A DNA stretch of 40,880 bases. Source: C00003060 sp964502635. GTDB lineage: Bacteria; Desulfobacterota; Desulfobacteria; Desulfobacterales; C00003060. A program made the position numbers and the translations under genes. Each line of letters opens with the position of its first letter. Position 1 is the first letter of the stretch. Below, piece after piece: positions 26,801 through 34,142 of the stretch. The notes under the pieces are model-generated. The model searched no databases. It saw only the letters and a program-made list of their open reading frames with translations, and was not told the origin of the DNA. The DNA is taken from assembly GCA_964502635.1 (NCBI GenBank), contig CAZCXI010000019.1, forward strand, positions 1 to 40,880, in the 5' to 3' direction.

Positions 26801-27645
26801 AGGACGGAAAGTCTGACTCGGCTCAATACCTCCGGATCGTCAACTTTCTTACCGCCTTTATCCAAAACGTCTATTTCGTCCTGGACAACCCCCCGACTGG
26901 TCCGAATTGCCACATGCTCAATCGAGATACCGTGTAGAGAGAGCGCATTGGTCAGGGCATAAAGAAAGGCGGGGGTATCCTGAGAAATGACTTTCAAATG
27001 CGTATACGGTCCCGTCTCATTATCGATTGTAATCTGTACGGGGGACAATTCCGGGACTTTATCAGGATGCAGATGGGACAACCGTTTGACCACCATTTCG
27101 TTTACTCGGTGCCTGGCCTGGCTCGCTGATTGGTCGTCACCGCGTTCCAAGAGGGCGATTACCTCTGCCAGGTTTTGCTTAAGCTCAGCTTCCCAGGTTT
27201 CAAATCTGAGGGGTGTCTCCAATAGACCGGAAAAATGATCGATGATGCGGCGCCTTTTCAGAGCATTATATGCGGTTTGGCGGGAAGCGCGTCTTTTCCG
27301 GCGCCCGCCTGTCGGTGGTTTGGGGATAGCCCGTTTGTACGTGAAGACGTCGCCGGATAAAATGTCGAAACCCGTCCCTGAAAGGACGCCGGTAATGATG
27401 GAAAACAGATAGGGATAATCAAAGGCCAGTACCGAGCAATCGACTTGTCCATGCTCTTTTGGATCTACCAATACTTCCACGGGATGCCGTGGGGAGATAT
27501 TTGCCAACCCATTCAGGTGTCGGTAAAGTTGCTTTTCGGTGAAGCGATCAAAATAACGGTCACTCAGCCGGGAAAGATGTTCCTTGATGAACGCATCTTC
27601 AGCTTCCGGACAGGCAGTCTTGAACGCTTCGAGGCTTGGCTTCAT
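23833..27645 (-). CDS. glnE: Glutamine synthetase adenylyltransferase with N-terminal ACT-like extension
   Basis: This enzyme adenylylates and deadenylylates glutamine synthetase in response to PII and glutamine. It is 1270 residues long, about 320 more than E. coli GlnE. The extension holds two ACT-like segments, near 67-105 (DYPYLFSIITGVLSGTGFDI) and 215-285 (SQDTPAFLYALTNALSLHGI), as seen in GlnD. The two nucleotidyltransferase domains follow, with motifs FGLGKLGGAALGYASDIELL (466-484, D480) and ALGKLGGSELNYSSDIDLL (985-1003, D999). A probable promoter, TTGCCA-N17-TACTAT, lies upstream on this strand. It is convergent with the amidotransferase gene, only 61 bases apart. The target tyrosine is present in the neighbouring GlnA. 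Confidence 0.93.
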   Translation of the reverse strand: MKPSLEAFKTACPEAEDAFIKEHLSRLSDRYFDRFTEKQLYRHLNGLANISPRHPVEVLVDPKEHGQVDCSVLAFDYPYLFSIITGVLSGTGFDILSGDVFTYKRAIPKPPTGGRRKRRASRQTAYNALKRRRIIDHFSGLLETPLRFETWEAELKQNLAEVIALLERGDDQSASQARHRVNEMVVKRLSHLHPDKVPELSPVQITIDNETGPYTHLKVISQDTPAFLYALTNALSLHGISIEHVAIRTSRGVVQDEIDVLDKGGKKVDDPEVLSRVRLSVLLTKQFTYHLGKAPDPYAALCRFEQLIGDVLRLPGKGRWLELVSNPHALQDLARLLGTSDILWEDFIRLHYETFLPTLKPLLEGHRFSEPVHRLPKRLRRTMQGALTRDEQVKRLNEFKDKEIFLIDLDHILSPESDFKVLSRRLTSLAENVVNKAAEIAYTYLIERFGRPRTAAGLEAKFAIFGLGKLGGAALGYASDIELLFVYSDNGSTDGHESIQNAEFFERLARDASQYIQAKRNAIFRIDLRLRPHGQDGPLGCSLENFCRYYGREGPAHSYERLALVRLRAIGGDKQLGARVQRIRDQMLYASASIDPEELRRLRAKQFAEKAGAGRLNAKFSPGGLVDLEYAVQILQVMYGKRVPELRTPRLHEALAALTMAGVLSAIETQQLLAAYGFFRRLINGMRMLRGSATDLLLPPVDSHEFAHLARRMGYARGEALDPAGQLHVDVETHMAAVRAFVEKHLGPESLPGPSTGTVADLVLSDAVAQDLRHRILSAAGFKDPLRAHVNLRNLAGTGSQRHTFARLALLAFDLLERTPDPDMALNNWERFARAVPSPEFHYNVLLSQPMRLEILLKVFSGSQFLADTLVRNPGFLDWVTIPENLHESRNRQDLENELRMASEGCKTHPAWLNNLRRFRRRGVLRIGTRDMCLWASTEDIMLELSTLAEAITQGTFERIWSNLKNDREIPLELDSLSDRFCIVALGKLGGSELNYSSDIDLLGICREPPVSSAPSRDLTSLCKSFFSRIMERVRGDLSVHTQEGYAYRVDLRLRPYGSAGELVPTVSALVNYYQKSASLWEIQAALKMRPIAGNLDTGYDFLERIRPVLLQHRKRKEIVDAIDGMRSAAVKTCSWRSLPTTDVKSGVGGLRDVEFLVQGLQLIHGPERGDLLEANTLSALRKLGQAGLLPEPVVEQLKKDYLFLRRVEHYLQILEDRQIHSLPTSPHELAALAKRVAGTDGTANQFMEQLEQCLKRIRDTYMSHLLKQG

Positions 27646-27727
27646 AGAGGAGTCTTGTTTGAGGTACGCTTTCTGGTTAATGGGTTATAGTATAATGTCG
27701 AACATGAAGTGGCAAAAATAATTTTTT

Positions 27728-27957
27728 GGCAACGTTCAAAAGTTGTGGCATCGGGTGTTTGTGTACAAGCAACTCCGGGATAGGGACAATCGCTTCTCTT
27801 CGGCATCCAATGCCCTTAAGCAGCTATGCCATTCGTGTAGGTTGCAATGGCTGCCTGCCTGTGCGTCGCACGCAGACAGGTATGCCTGCGTTCAGCGATC
27901 CTCCCTATCCCTCTAACTGCGTGCTGATGGGGTCTGCGTCAACTTTTGAACATTACC
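27728..27957. mobile_element. MITE-like element with about 22-bp terminal inverted repeats
   Basis: Left end GG-c-AA-c-GTTCAAAAGTTG followed by GCA (27728-27750) is the inverse complement of the right end (27935-27957, core CAACTTTTGAAC). The inside has a strong hairpin around GCCTGTGCGTCGCACGCAGAC and no coding capacity. It sits between the glnE promoter and a family A repeat. Confidence 0.6.
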
Positions 27958-27971
27958 GATTTTTTGATGCC

Positions 27972-28092
27972 ATTGAAGCTCCCTGTAGCAAGCTACAGAG
28001 AATCTTCGACCGTAAGGAACGCTGACTGTTTTAGATGCGCTTGCTAACCCCGCAGCAAGCTACGGGGAATGCGCTCGCTTTTTCGGTTCAAA
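27972..28092 (+). repeat. Family A double-hairpin repeat, copy 3
   Basis: This is a full-length copy. The first hairpin is CTGTAGC-aa-GCTACAG flanked by GAAGC and CTTC, then the spacer CCGTAAGGAACGCTGACT, then the GCTCGC/CCCCG hairpin, ending CGGTTCAA. It lies directly downstream of the glnA terminator. Confidence 0.9.
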
Positions 28093-28097
28093 CCGGT

Positions 28098-28142
28098 AAA
28101 AAAAAGGGGTTCTCCCGACCAAATATTGCGGAGAACCCCTTG
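28098..28142 (-). terminator. Intrinsic terminator of glnA
   Basis: Read on the - strand, AAGGGGTTCTCC and GGAGAACCCCTT form a perfect 12-pair stem with a 14-base loop. A run of T residues follows. It lies 21 bases after the glnA stop codon. Confidence 0.93.
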
Positions 28143-28162
28143 TTGAGTAAAAGCCAGGGCTT

Positions 28163-29587
28163 CTAAATGTCGTAATAAAGAGCAAATTCCCATGGATGGG
28201 GCCGCAGGTCAATGGCCTCCACTTCGTTTTCCATCTTGTACGAGATCCACGTCTCGATCACATCCGATGTAAAAACATCACCTTTGAGCAAGTAATCGTG
28301 ATCCTCTTCGAGTGCATTGAGGACATCGCGAAGGGACCCCGGCGTTTGAGGGACCTTTGCCAGCTCCTCGGGCGGCAGATCATAGATATCCTTGTCCATG
28401 GGCTCCCCGGGATCCATCTTGTTGTTAATGCCGTCGATTGCCGCCATCAGCATGGCCGAGAAGGCCAGATATCCGTTGCAGCTCGGATCAGGACAGCGGA
28501 ACTCAAGGCGTTTGGCCTTGGGGGAAGGGGAGTACATAGGAATACGGACGCATGCACTCCGGTTTCGCCTGGAGTATGCCAAATTCACCGGTGCCTCAAA
28601 GCCCGGGACCAGTCGCTTGAAGCTGTTTGTAGTGGGACTTGTGAAGGCCAGTAGCGACGGCGTATGCTTCAGGATGCCACCAATAGCATACAGGGCTGTT
28701 TCGGACAGACCTGCATAGCCATCGCCGGCAAACAGATTCTGGTCACCCTTCCACAAGGAGATATGAACATGCATGCCGGTGCCATTGTCATTGAACAAGG
28801 GCTTGGGCATAAACGTGACGGTTCTATTGTATTTACGGGCTGTATTCTTGATTACATACTTATACTTCAACAGGTTGTCCCCCATTTGCACCAGGGATGC
28901 GAAGCGCATATCGATCTCAGCTTGCCCGCCTGTGGCGACTTCGTGGTGCTGAGCCTCGATCTTGACACCTATCTTTTCCAGCGTCAGGACCATCTCGCTA
29001 CGCAGGTCCTGGAGGCTGTCTGTGGGCGGAACCGGGAAATACCCCTCTTTGTAACGCGGTTTGTAGCCCAGGTTGGGATCTTCGACGCGGCCGGCATTCC
29101 ACCTGCCCTCCACAGAATCGACATGATAATAGCCTTCGTGTTCATTTTGATCAAATCGGACGTCGTCAAAGATGAAAAACTCAGCTTCTGGGCCGAAATA
29201 GGCAATATCTGCGATGCCCGTACTCCGCAAGTAATTCTCCGCCTTGCGGGCGATATTGCGGGGGTCTCGCGTGTAATCCTCACCAGTGATGGGATCGCAA
29301 ATGTTACAGATCAGGACAAGCGTCTTAGCAGCGAAAAAGGGATCAACAAAGGCCGTATCCGGCACAGGCTTTACAAGCATGTCGGATTCATTTATCGCTT
29401 GCCAACCGCGGATACTCGAACCGTCGAAGCCTAGGCCGCCTTCAAAGGCGTTTTCGTCAATTTCTCTAGCCGGCACAGAAAAATGCTGCCAGAGACCTGG
29501 AAAATCCATGAACCGCAAATCCACAATCTGTACCCCCTCTTTTTCAATCAGGGCCAACACATCTTTGGGCGTTTTTAACTCTGTCAT
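28163..29587 (-). CDS. glnA: Glutamine synthetase type I
   Basis: This is a 474-residue dodecameric enzyme making glutamine from glutamate, ammonia and ATP. Seen are the N-terminal FDGSSIRGW, metal-binding YFGPEAEFF, the ATP motif KPLFNDNGTGMHVHISLW, NSFKRLVPGFEAP, and RLEFRCPDPSCNGYLAFSAMLMAAIDGI. The adenylylation loop KDIYDLPPEEL, with the modifiable Tyr, identifies the GS-I beta type regulated by GlnE, which is encoded next to it. GGAGG lies ten bases before the ATG. Expression is probably from the sigma-54 promoter at 29648-29662. Confidence 0.97.
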   Translation of the reverse strand: MTELKTPKDVLALIEKEGVQIVDLRFMDFPGLWQHFSVPAREIDENAFEGGLGFDGSSIRGWQAINESDMLVKPVPDTAFVDPFFAAKTLVLICNICDPITGEDYTRDPRNIARKAENYLRSTGIADIAYFGPEAEFFIFDDVRFDQNEHEGYYHVDSVEGRWNAGRVEDPNLGYKPRYKEGYFPVPPTDSLQDLRSEMVLTLEKIGVKIEAQHHEVATGGQAEIDMRFASLVQMGDNLLKYKYVIKNTARKYNRTVTFMPKPLFNDNGTGMHVHISLWKGDQNLFAGDGYAGLSETALYAIGGILKHTPSLLAFTSPTTNSFKRLVPGFEAPVNLAYSRRNRSACVRIPMYSPSPKAKRLEFRCPDPSCNGYLAFSAMLMAAIDGINNKMDPGEPMDKDIYDLPPEELAKVPQTPGSLRDVLNALEEDHDYLLKGDVFTSDVIETWISYKMENEVEAIDLRPHPWEFALYYDI

Positions 29588-29647
29588 TGCTCTCGTTCCT
29601 CCTTAATCTGAATTGTTCTGCCTTTTCATCTTGGCAACCGACAAAGC

Positions 29648-29662
29648 GCAAATTCTGTGCCA
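29648..29662 (-). promoter_or_regulatory. Sigma-54 promoter of glnA
   Basis: On the - strand TGGCACAGAATTTGC matches the -24/-12 consensus (TGGCAC-N5-TTGC) exactly, with ten bases between GG and GC. The predicted start is about 50 bases before the glnA ATG. Confidence 0.92.
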
Positions 29663-29737
29663 TGGCGGAGTGTGACAAAAATACTTGCAATATCAAGCTG
29701 TTACCTGTGATATTCCTTGTTCTGTCGTTGAGTTAAA

Positions 29738-29753
29738 GCTACTATTTTGTAGC
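29738..29753. promoter_or_regulatory. Palindromic upstream activator-type site of glnA
   Basis: GCTACTATTTTGTAGC is a perfect dyad (GCTAC-N6-GTAGC) about 80 bases upstream of the sigma-54 promoter, where enhancer-binding proteins sit. The same TAAAGCTAC...GTAG arrangement occurs upstream of the second amtB. A wider dyad, GCACAA-N13-TTGTGC, lies at 29770-29794. Confidence 0.6.
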
Positions 29754-29920
29754 ATAACCTGTCTCGATCGCACAAAAAAGTAGGTTTATTGTGCAATTCG
29801 TATAATGGATGACCACGACTTGGCCTTGATCATGTCTGATCGGCGAGACCCTGAAGTCCTTTGGGGCCGATTTGTATGGCTGGTCCGCCGTAGAGACGCG
29901 CTATTCACAAGGCCGCAAAA

Positions 29921-29949
29921 TTGACAAGATGCATGCAAACTTATATGCT
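29921..29949 (+). promoter_or_regulatory. Probable sigma-70 promoter of nadE
   Basis: TTGACA (29921-29926) and TATGCT (29944-29949) are 17 bases apart. The resulting leader of about 190 bases has two hairpins: CTTGTC...GACAAG around 30005-30031 and AGGGTTC...GAACCCT at about 30030-30053. No known riboswitch is recognised in it. Confidence 0.6.
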
Positions 29950-30149
29950 TTTATATCGCATGTTGGGATCTCAGTAAAGGGGATAACCTGCCGGCCGGCA
30001 CCGACTTGTCTGCTACGTCACCCGCGACAAGGGTTCGCAAAGAAGGAACCCTGCATTTTCGGGCGTCGAGACACATGCATGGCAAGGCGCGGGCAGGGCA
30101 AAAAAGGAAAAACTTCAACACGAACCGGGAACCTCTCAACAAAAGGACC

Positions 30150-31820
30150 ATGAAGATCGCATTGGCCCAGATCAACCCCACCATCGGGGATTTTCAAAAC
30201 AACACGGAAAAGATGATGGGCTTCGTTGAAAAGGCAAAGGGCCTTTCATGTGACCTTGTCGTGTTTTCAGAACTGGTGATTTCCGGGTATCCGCCACGGG
30301 ATCTTCTGGAGAGGCGGGATTTTGTGGCCGGCAACCTGGATTATCTCCACAGACTCGTTGAATCGGTGACAGGCATTGGGGTGATATGCGGATTTGTGGA
30401 CGAAAATCCCGATGAAGGAGGGAATCCCCTTCACAATTCGGCCGTCCTCTTCGAAAATGGCAGGGTCCTCCACCAGGCTCACAAACGGTTGCTTCCTGAT
30501 TATGACGTCTTCGATGAAAGACGCTACTTTGAACCTGGCAAGCAATGGTCCCCGTTCCCGTACAAGGGCTCCATGATAGGGCTGACCATCTGTGAGGATA
30601 TTTGGAACGACAGCAATTTTTTTCCACGGGCTTTTTCGCGCAGGCTTTACCCTGTTGACCCGGTAGCCGGGATGGTCGAAGAGGGGGCGGAAATCATCAT
30701 GAATATATCAGCCTCTCCCTTTTATGCCGGGAAGATAGAACTGAAACGGGATATGCTGGCAAACATTGCGAAAAAACACGGGGTTCCCGTTCTCTATGTC
30801 AACCAAGTGGGCGGTAATGACAGTGTGCTTTTTGATGGCGCCAGCATGGCTTTTGATTCTTCCGGTGAAATGGCAACCCGTGCCCGGGACTTCGAAGAAG
30901 ACATGGTGCTTTTTGACACAGCCAGCCAGCAAGGAGACCGCCATCCCGTGTGTGAAACAGAACCAGGGTCCATTTTGAAAGCCCTGGCAATGGGTACGAG
31001 AGATTACGTGCACAAGTGTGGGTTTGACAGAGTCATAGTCGGGTTGAGCGGGGGGATTGATTCAGCACTCACCGCCTGCATCGGTGTTCAGGCCTTGGGT
31101 AAAGAGAACGTCATGGCCGTCTTCATGCCATCTGAGTATACTTCTGAGATAAACTTTGAAGATACGACCTTGCTGGCACGGAACCTCGGAATTGAACTGG
31201 CTCATGTGCCGATTTCAGGGATATTCGAGAAATTTTTGCGGGACCTGCCGCCCGACTTCAAAGATGTGGCCACGGAAGTCACCGGACAGAACATCCAGGC
31301 GCGTATCCGAGGAACCCTTCTCATGGCTTTTTGCAACAAGCTTGGGGCTCTTCTCCTTTCTACGGGCAACAAATCTGAGCTGGCGGTGGGCTATTGCACG
31401 TTATATGGCGACATGAGCGGTGGGCTAGCCGTGATATCGGATGTGCCGAAGGCCATGGTCTACGAACTTGCCCGGCTCATCAACAGGGGCGAGGAAATCA
31501 TTCCTGCACGAATCCTGCAAAAACCTCCTTCTGCAGAACTAAAACCTGATCAAGTGGATCAGGATGACCTCCCTGCCTATGACCTTTTGGACGGGATATC
31601 AAAAGCCTATATTGAAGAAAACAAGGGGCCGGACGAGATCGTTGCCACGGGTTTTGACCCCGAGGTCGTGGAGGAGATCATTTGCCGTATTGATCGCACG
31701 GAATACAAACGACATCAGGCCCCCCCCGGGTTAAAGGTCACCACCAAATCCTTTGGCTACGGACGGAGGTATCCTATCGCCCAGAGGTACTTGCCCACAT
31801 GGGAGCGAGATCCACATTGA
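30150..31820 (+). CDS. nadE: Glutamine-dependent NAD+ synthetase
   Basis: This 556-residue protein makes NAD+ from deamido-NAD+ with ammonia released from glutamine. The N-terminal nitrilase-fold glutaminase (about 1-250) has the triad Glu41 (FSELVISGYPPRDLL), Lys112 (AHKRLLPDYDVFDERRYFEPG) and Cys148 (LTICEDIWND). The C-terminal synthetase domain carries the pyrophosphatase loop LSGGIDSALTA near residue 300 and LLSTGNKSELAVGYCTLYGDMSGG. ATG 30150 is chosen because AAAAGGA precedes it; the frame is open further upstream but without similarity. It is divergent from glnA. Its stop codon lies inside the left arm of a palindromic repeat. Confidence 0.95.
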   Translation: MKIALAQINPTIGDFQNNTEKMMGFVEKAKGLSCDLVVFSELVISGYPPRDLLERRDFVAGNLDYLHRLVESVTGIGVICGFVDENPDEGGNPLHNSAVLFENGRVLHQAHKRLLPDYDVFDERRYFEPGKQWSPFPYKGSMIGLTICEDIWNDSNFFPRAFSRRLYPVDPVAGMVEEGAEIIMNISASPFYAGKIELKRDMLANIAKKHGVPVLYVNQVGGNDSVLFDGASMAFDSSGEMATRARDFEEDMVLFDTASQQGDRHPVCETEPGSILKALAMGTRDYVHKCGFDRVIVGLSGGIDSALTACIGVQALGKENVMAVFMPSEYTSEINFEDTTLLARNLGIELAHVPISGIFEKFLRDLPPDFKDVATEVTGQNIQARIRGTLLMAFCNKLGALLLSTGNKSELAVGYCTLYGDMSGGLAVISDVPKAMVYELARLINRGEEIIPARILQKPPSAELKPDQVDQDDLPAYDLLDGISKAYIEENKGPDEIVATGFDPEVVEEIICRIDRTEYKRHQAPPGLKVTTKSFGYGRRYPIAQRYLPTWERDPH

Positions 31821-31887
31821 GTCTTGACCGGGCAGCTTTCCGCAAGCCCCGACGTTTAGTCGGGGAGCCTACCCGGATTCAATGTGG
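31812..31887. repeat. Family B palindromic element overlapping the nadE stop
   Basis: The outer arms CCACATTGA (31812-31820) and TCAATGTGG (31879-31887) are perfect inverse complements. The centre has CCCCGAC-gttta-GTCGGGG (31847-31865). The TGA of nadE is within the left arm. A related segment starts at 40848 at the window end. Confidence 0.7.
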
Positions 31888-31935
31888 CAGGGGCCTTGTT
31901 GTTCGGCGTCGCCCCCCGGGATCTTCAATTCCATC

Positions 31936-31965
31936 TTGACAGACCGCCCTGAAATATTGTATCCA
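31936..31965 (+). promoter_or_regulatory. Promoter of the fluoride-riboswitch/dynamin transcript
   Basis: TTGACA (31936-31941) and TATCCA (31960-31965) are 18 bases apart. The start would fall about ten bases before the riboswitch aptamer. Confidence 0.65.
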
Positions 31966-31980
31966 ATGAATAACTTGCAC

Positions 31981-32044
31981 GGGCTATGAGGTCAGCCCGA
32001 ACTGTCTTGGGCCATGGAAAGGATCAAGGCTGATGACCTCTACT
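31981..32044 (+). promoter_or_regulatory. Fluoride riboswitch (crcB motif) aptamer
   Basis: The sequence closely follows the known crcB aptamer. P1 is GGGCT/AGCCC (31981-31985 with 31994-31998), with the loop ATGAGGTC. Its GAGGTC (31988-31993) is perfectly complementary to GACCTC (32035-32040), giving the pseudoknot. The segment GAACTG then leads to P2/P3, stem GTCTTG/CAAGGC (32004-32009 with 32025-32030). Last comes the conserved GGCTGATGACCTCTACT tail, which matches the Thermotoga aptamer ending almost base for base. The aptamer tail CCTCTACT is also the 5' arm of the following terminator, so fluoride binding should allow read-through into the dynamin-like gene. Confidence 0.9.
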
Positions 32045-32076
32045 CGCGGCGTTGGTTCGTAAGTAGGGGTTTTTTT
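32037..32076 (+). terminator. Riboswitch expression-platform terminator
   Basis: CCTCTACT (32037-32044) pairs with AGTAGGGG (32062-32069), followed by seven T residues. The 5' arm overlaps the pseudoknot strand of the fluoride aptamer. This makes an ON switch the likely logic. Confidence 0.88.
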
Positions 32077-32095
32077 ATGTCCTGGAGGTGCGTGA

Positions 32096-33856
32096 ATGTC
32101 TGCCGACTATACGCTCATCAGAGATAGTCTCCTCGACACGGTGGAGCAACTGTTCCAGGTAGACGAAGGAGATGGAAACAAAAGGCTTCGAGAGCTGAAG
32201 GACAAGCTGACCGAGCAGCAGTTCAATTTAGTCGTCATGGGCCAGTTCAAGAGGGGAAAATCAACTTTTATTAACGCTCTGCTCGGTGCCGAAATCGTAC
32301 CCATTGCCATTGTACCGTTGACATCGGTCGTGACCATTCTTCGTTTCGGCCCTGAGCCCAAGGGTGTCGTTCGCTACTTGGCTGGCGCAGAGGAAGAAAT
32401 CATGCTCTCGGACATCGCGAGGTTTGTCACTGAGAGAGGAAACCCTGAAAACAAACTCGGCGTGAAATACGTGGAGGTTTTTTATCCCTGTGACTATCTC
32501 AAAGATGGTGTCCGCATCATCGATACGCCGGGGGTCGGCTCGGTTTTCCAGCATAATACCGATATAGCTTATGCCTACCTGCCCTATGTGGACGCTGGAA
32601 TTTTCGTTGTGACCGCAGATCCTCCACTGGGGCAGTCGGAGCACCAGTTCTTGCGGGACACTCGGGACTATGTGGACAAGCTGTTTTTTGTTCTAAACAA
32701 GATTGACGTAGTTGATGAGAAGGATTTGGACGAGGCCGCGGCCTTTACCGGAGACGTGCTCAGAAATGATCTGGGACGCGAAGTATCTATATGGCCCGTG
32801 TCCGCAAAGCTCGCCCTTCATGGAAAGATCAAAGGAGATTCTGAAAAGCTGGCCCAGTCCCAACTCTTGGCATTTGAGAACCATCTGAAGGATTTTCTCC
32901 ACCGTGAGAAAGGCAAGGCCTTCCTCCATGCGGTGATCGCGAGTCTCCTTAGATACATTGCCGACGAAGCCATGGCATACAAACTTGAACAGGAGGCAGC
33001 CAAGCTGTCTCTGGATCAACTGAGAACCAAAGTCGCGAAGTTTGAGAGTTATGCCAAGACCACAGAAAAAGACCGGGACCAGAAAGGGTTCATCCTGGAA
33101 GGCCAGATCAAGAAGCTGCGTGAAGCGCTGGATAACGACCTGGAGGCGCTCAAGAAGCAGCAGATTCCTTCTCTGGTGCGGGAAGTAGAAAGGGCATTTG
33201 AAGAAAAGGTGGCAGCGAGTCCGAGTAGCCGCGAACTTGAAAAAAACATGGAAGCTTTCGTTTTTGGAGAGATCCTGAGAATCTTTTCCACTTTCAGGAA
33301 TAAAGAGTCCGAGAAGATCGCTGAAACACTGGAAAACATCTATGTCGATTTGGCAGAGCGTACCAATGATACCATCCGACGCATCGTCGCCCTGGCATCA
33401 GATCTTTTTGAGGTTGAGCTGAAGCCTTTCACGACTGTGGAGAAATTGACCGGAAAGAGTGATTTTTACTTCTTCCTGCGCGATGATCCTGATGCGACTG
33501 CCTTGATTCAGTTGGGCATTCGTTTCGCGCTTCCCACGTTTGTCACCAAAGGCATCATCCTGAAGCGCACGCGGACCTTGGCTCAAGAGATCTTCGAAAG
33601 ACACTGTGGCCGGGTCCGCTATGACCTCATTAGGCGAACAGAGGAAACAACGAATACTTTTCGCAGGAGCCTGAACGAAAAGATAGACGTGACCCTTTCG
33701 ACGATCAGGGATGCTTTGAAACGGGCGGTATCACTGAAAGACAAGAGCGAAGAAGAAGTATCTCAAACGGTGTCATGCCTTTCGACCCGTCTTTCTTCCG
33801 CGCAGGAGATTCGATCTCAACTTCTAGATTATCGTGAGCAAGTAGAGGCCTTGTGA
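32096..33856 (+). CDS. Dynamin-like large GTPase
   Basis: This 586-residue member of the bacterial dynamin family comprises GTPases that remodel or patch membranes. The G motifs are clear: G1 GQFKRGKS (49-56), G2 Thr76 in PLTSVVT, G3 DTPG (143-146) and G4 NKID (201-204). Beyond residue 290 the protein is mostly charged helix, including a coiled-coil-like stretch (DQLRTKVAKFESYAKTTEKD onwards). A hydrophobic patch near 460-485 (LIQLGIRFALPTFVTKGIIL) could be the membrane-contacting tip. There is no signal peptide. GGAGGTG sits just before the ATG. The gene is controlled by a fluoride riboswitch, so expression should rise with intracellular fluoride. No fluoride exporter gene is seen in the window. 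Confidence 0.88.
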   Translation: MSADYTLIRDSLLDTVEQLFQVDEGDGNKRLRELKDKLTEQQFNLVVMGQFKRGKSTFINALLGAEIVPIAIVPLTSVVTILRFGPEPKGVVRYLAGAEEEIMLSDIARFVTERGNPENKLGVKYVEVFYPCDYLKDGVRIIDTPGVGSVFQHNTDIAYAYLPYVDAGIFVVTADPPLGQSEHQFLRDTRDYVDKLFFVLNKIDVVDEKDLDEAAAFTGDVLRNDLGREVSIWPVSAKLALHGKIKGDSEKLAQSQLLAFENHLKDFLHREKGKAFLHAVIASLLRYIADEAMAYKLEQEAAKLSLDQLRTKVAKFESYAKTTEKDRDQKGFILEGQIKKLREALDNDLEALKKQQIPSLVREVERAFEEKVAASPSSRELEKNMEAFVFGEILRIFSTFRNKESEKIAETLENIYVDLAERTNDTIRRIVALASDLFEVELKPFTTVEKLTGKSDFYFFLRDDPDATALIQLGIRFALPTFVTKGIILKRTRTLAQEIFERHCGRVRYDLIRRTEETTNTFRRSLNEKIDVTLSTIRDALKRAVSLKDKSEEEVSQTVSCLSTRLSSAQEIRSQLLDYREQVEAL

Positions 33857-34142
33857 GATGAGATTTTGTGTCTACGGCCCCTCCGCTATCCCCTCGATGC
33901 ACCTGACGGGCCCGTAGCTTCGCTGTTCGCCTGCCCGTGATCCCGCCCATTCGCCTTGCCTGATCAACAAGGACCTGCCGATAGAAGCCGTTACCATATG
34001 CAATGTTGGACGCAGAGGGGGCCTTACCCCGAACAGGTTTCAACCTTTCACCAGCGTTCCCTAATATCCTCTCATTCCCCGAGATGAAACGCATAAACGC
34101 ATGACCGTCCCGTTCGACGCCAACCAGTTGAAATCGCATGAA
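33857..34142. other. Spacer between convergent genes with family C repeat
   Basis: No supported gene is seen. An open frame on the - strand (ATG 34139, three bases after the AAA gene stop) lacks a ribosome site and runs into dynamin antisense. The segment 34073-34120 is nearly identical to 40654-40702, so part of this spacer is repeated DNA. Confidence 0.5.
34073..34120 (-). repeat. Family C repeat, copy 1
   Basis: CATTCCCCGAGATGAAACGC and the following bases match 40654-40702 with only a few changes over about 45 bases. On the - strand both copies can be read as DGHAFMRFISGN, so they may be remnants of one mobile or coding sequence. The origin is unknown. Confidence 0.65.

Noticed and set aside
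29720..29800. Classical NifA (TGT-N10-ACA) or NtrC enhancer site upstream of glnA
   Set aside because: No exact match to either consensus was found; only the CTAC-N6-GTAG dyad and a wider GCACAA/TTGTGC dyad are present.
29780..30149. Open frame upstream of and in the nadE leader (including 29872-30153)
   Set aside because: No start with a ribosome site and no family resemblance; the stretch is better explained by the nadE promoter and leader hairpins.
33705..34139. 144-residue open frame on the - strand after the AAA ATPase gene
   Set aside because: No ribosome site, no recognised family, half of it is antisense to the dynamin-like gene, and its first part is family C repeat DNA.
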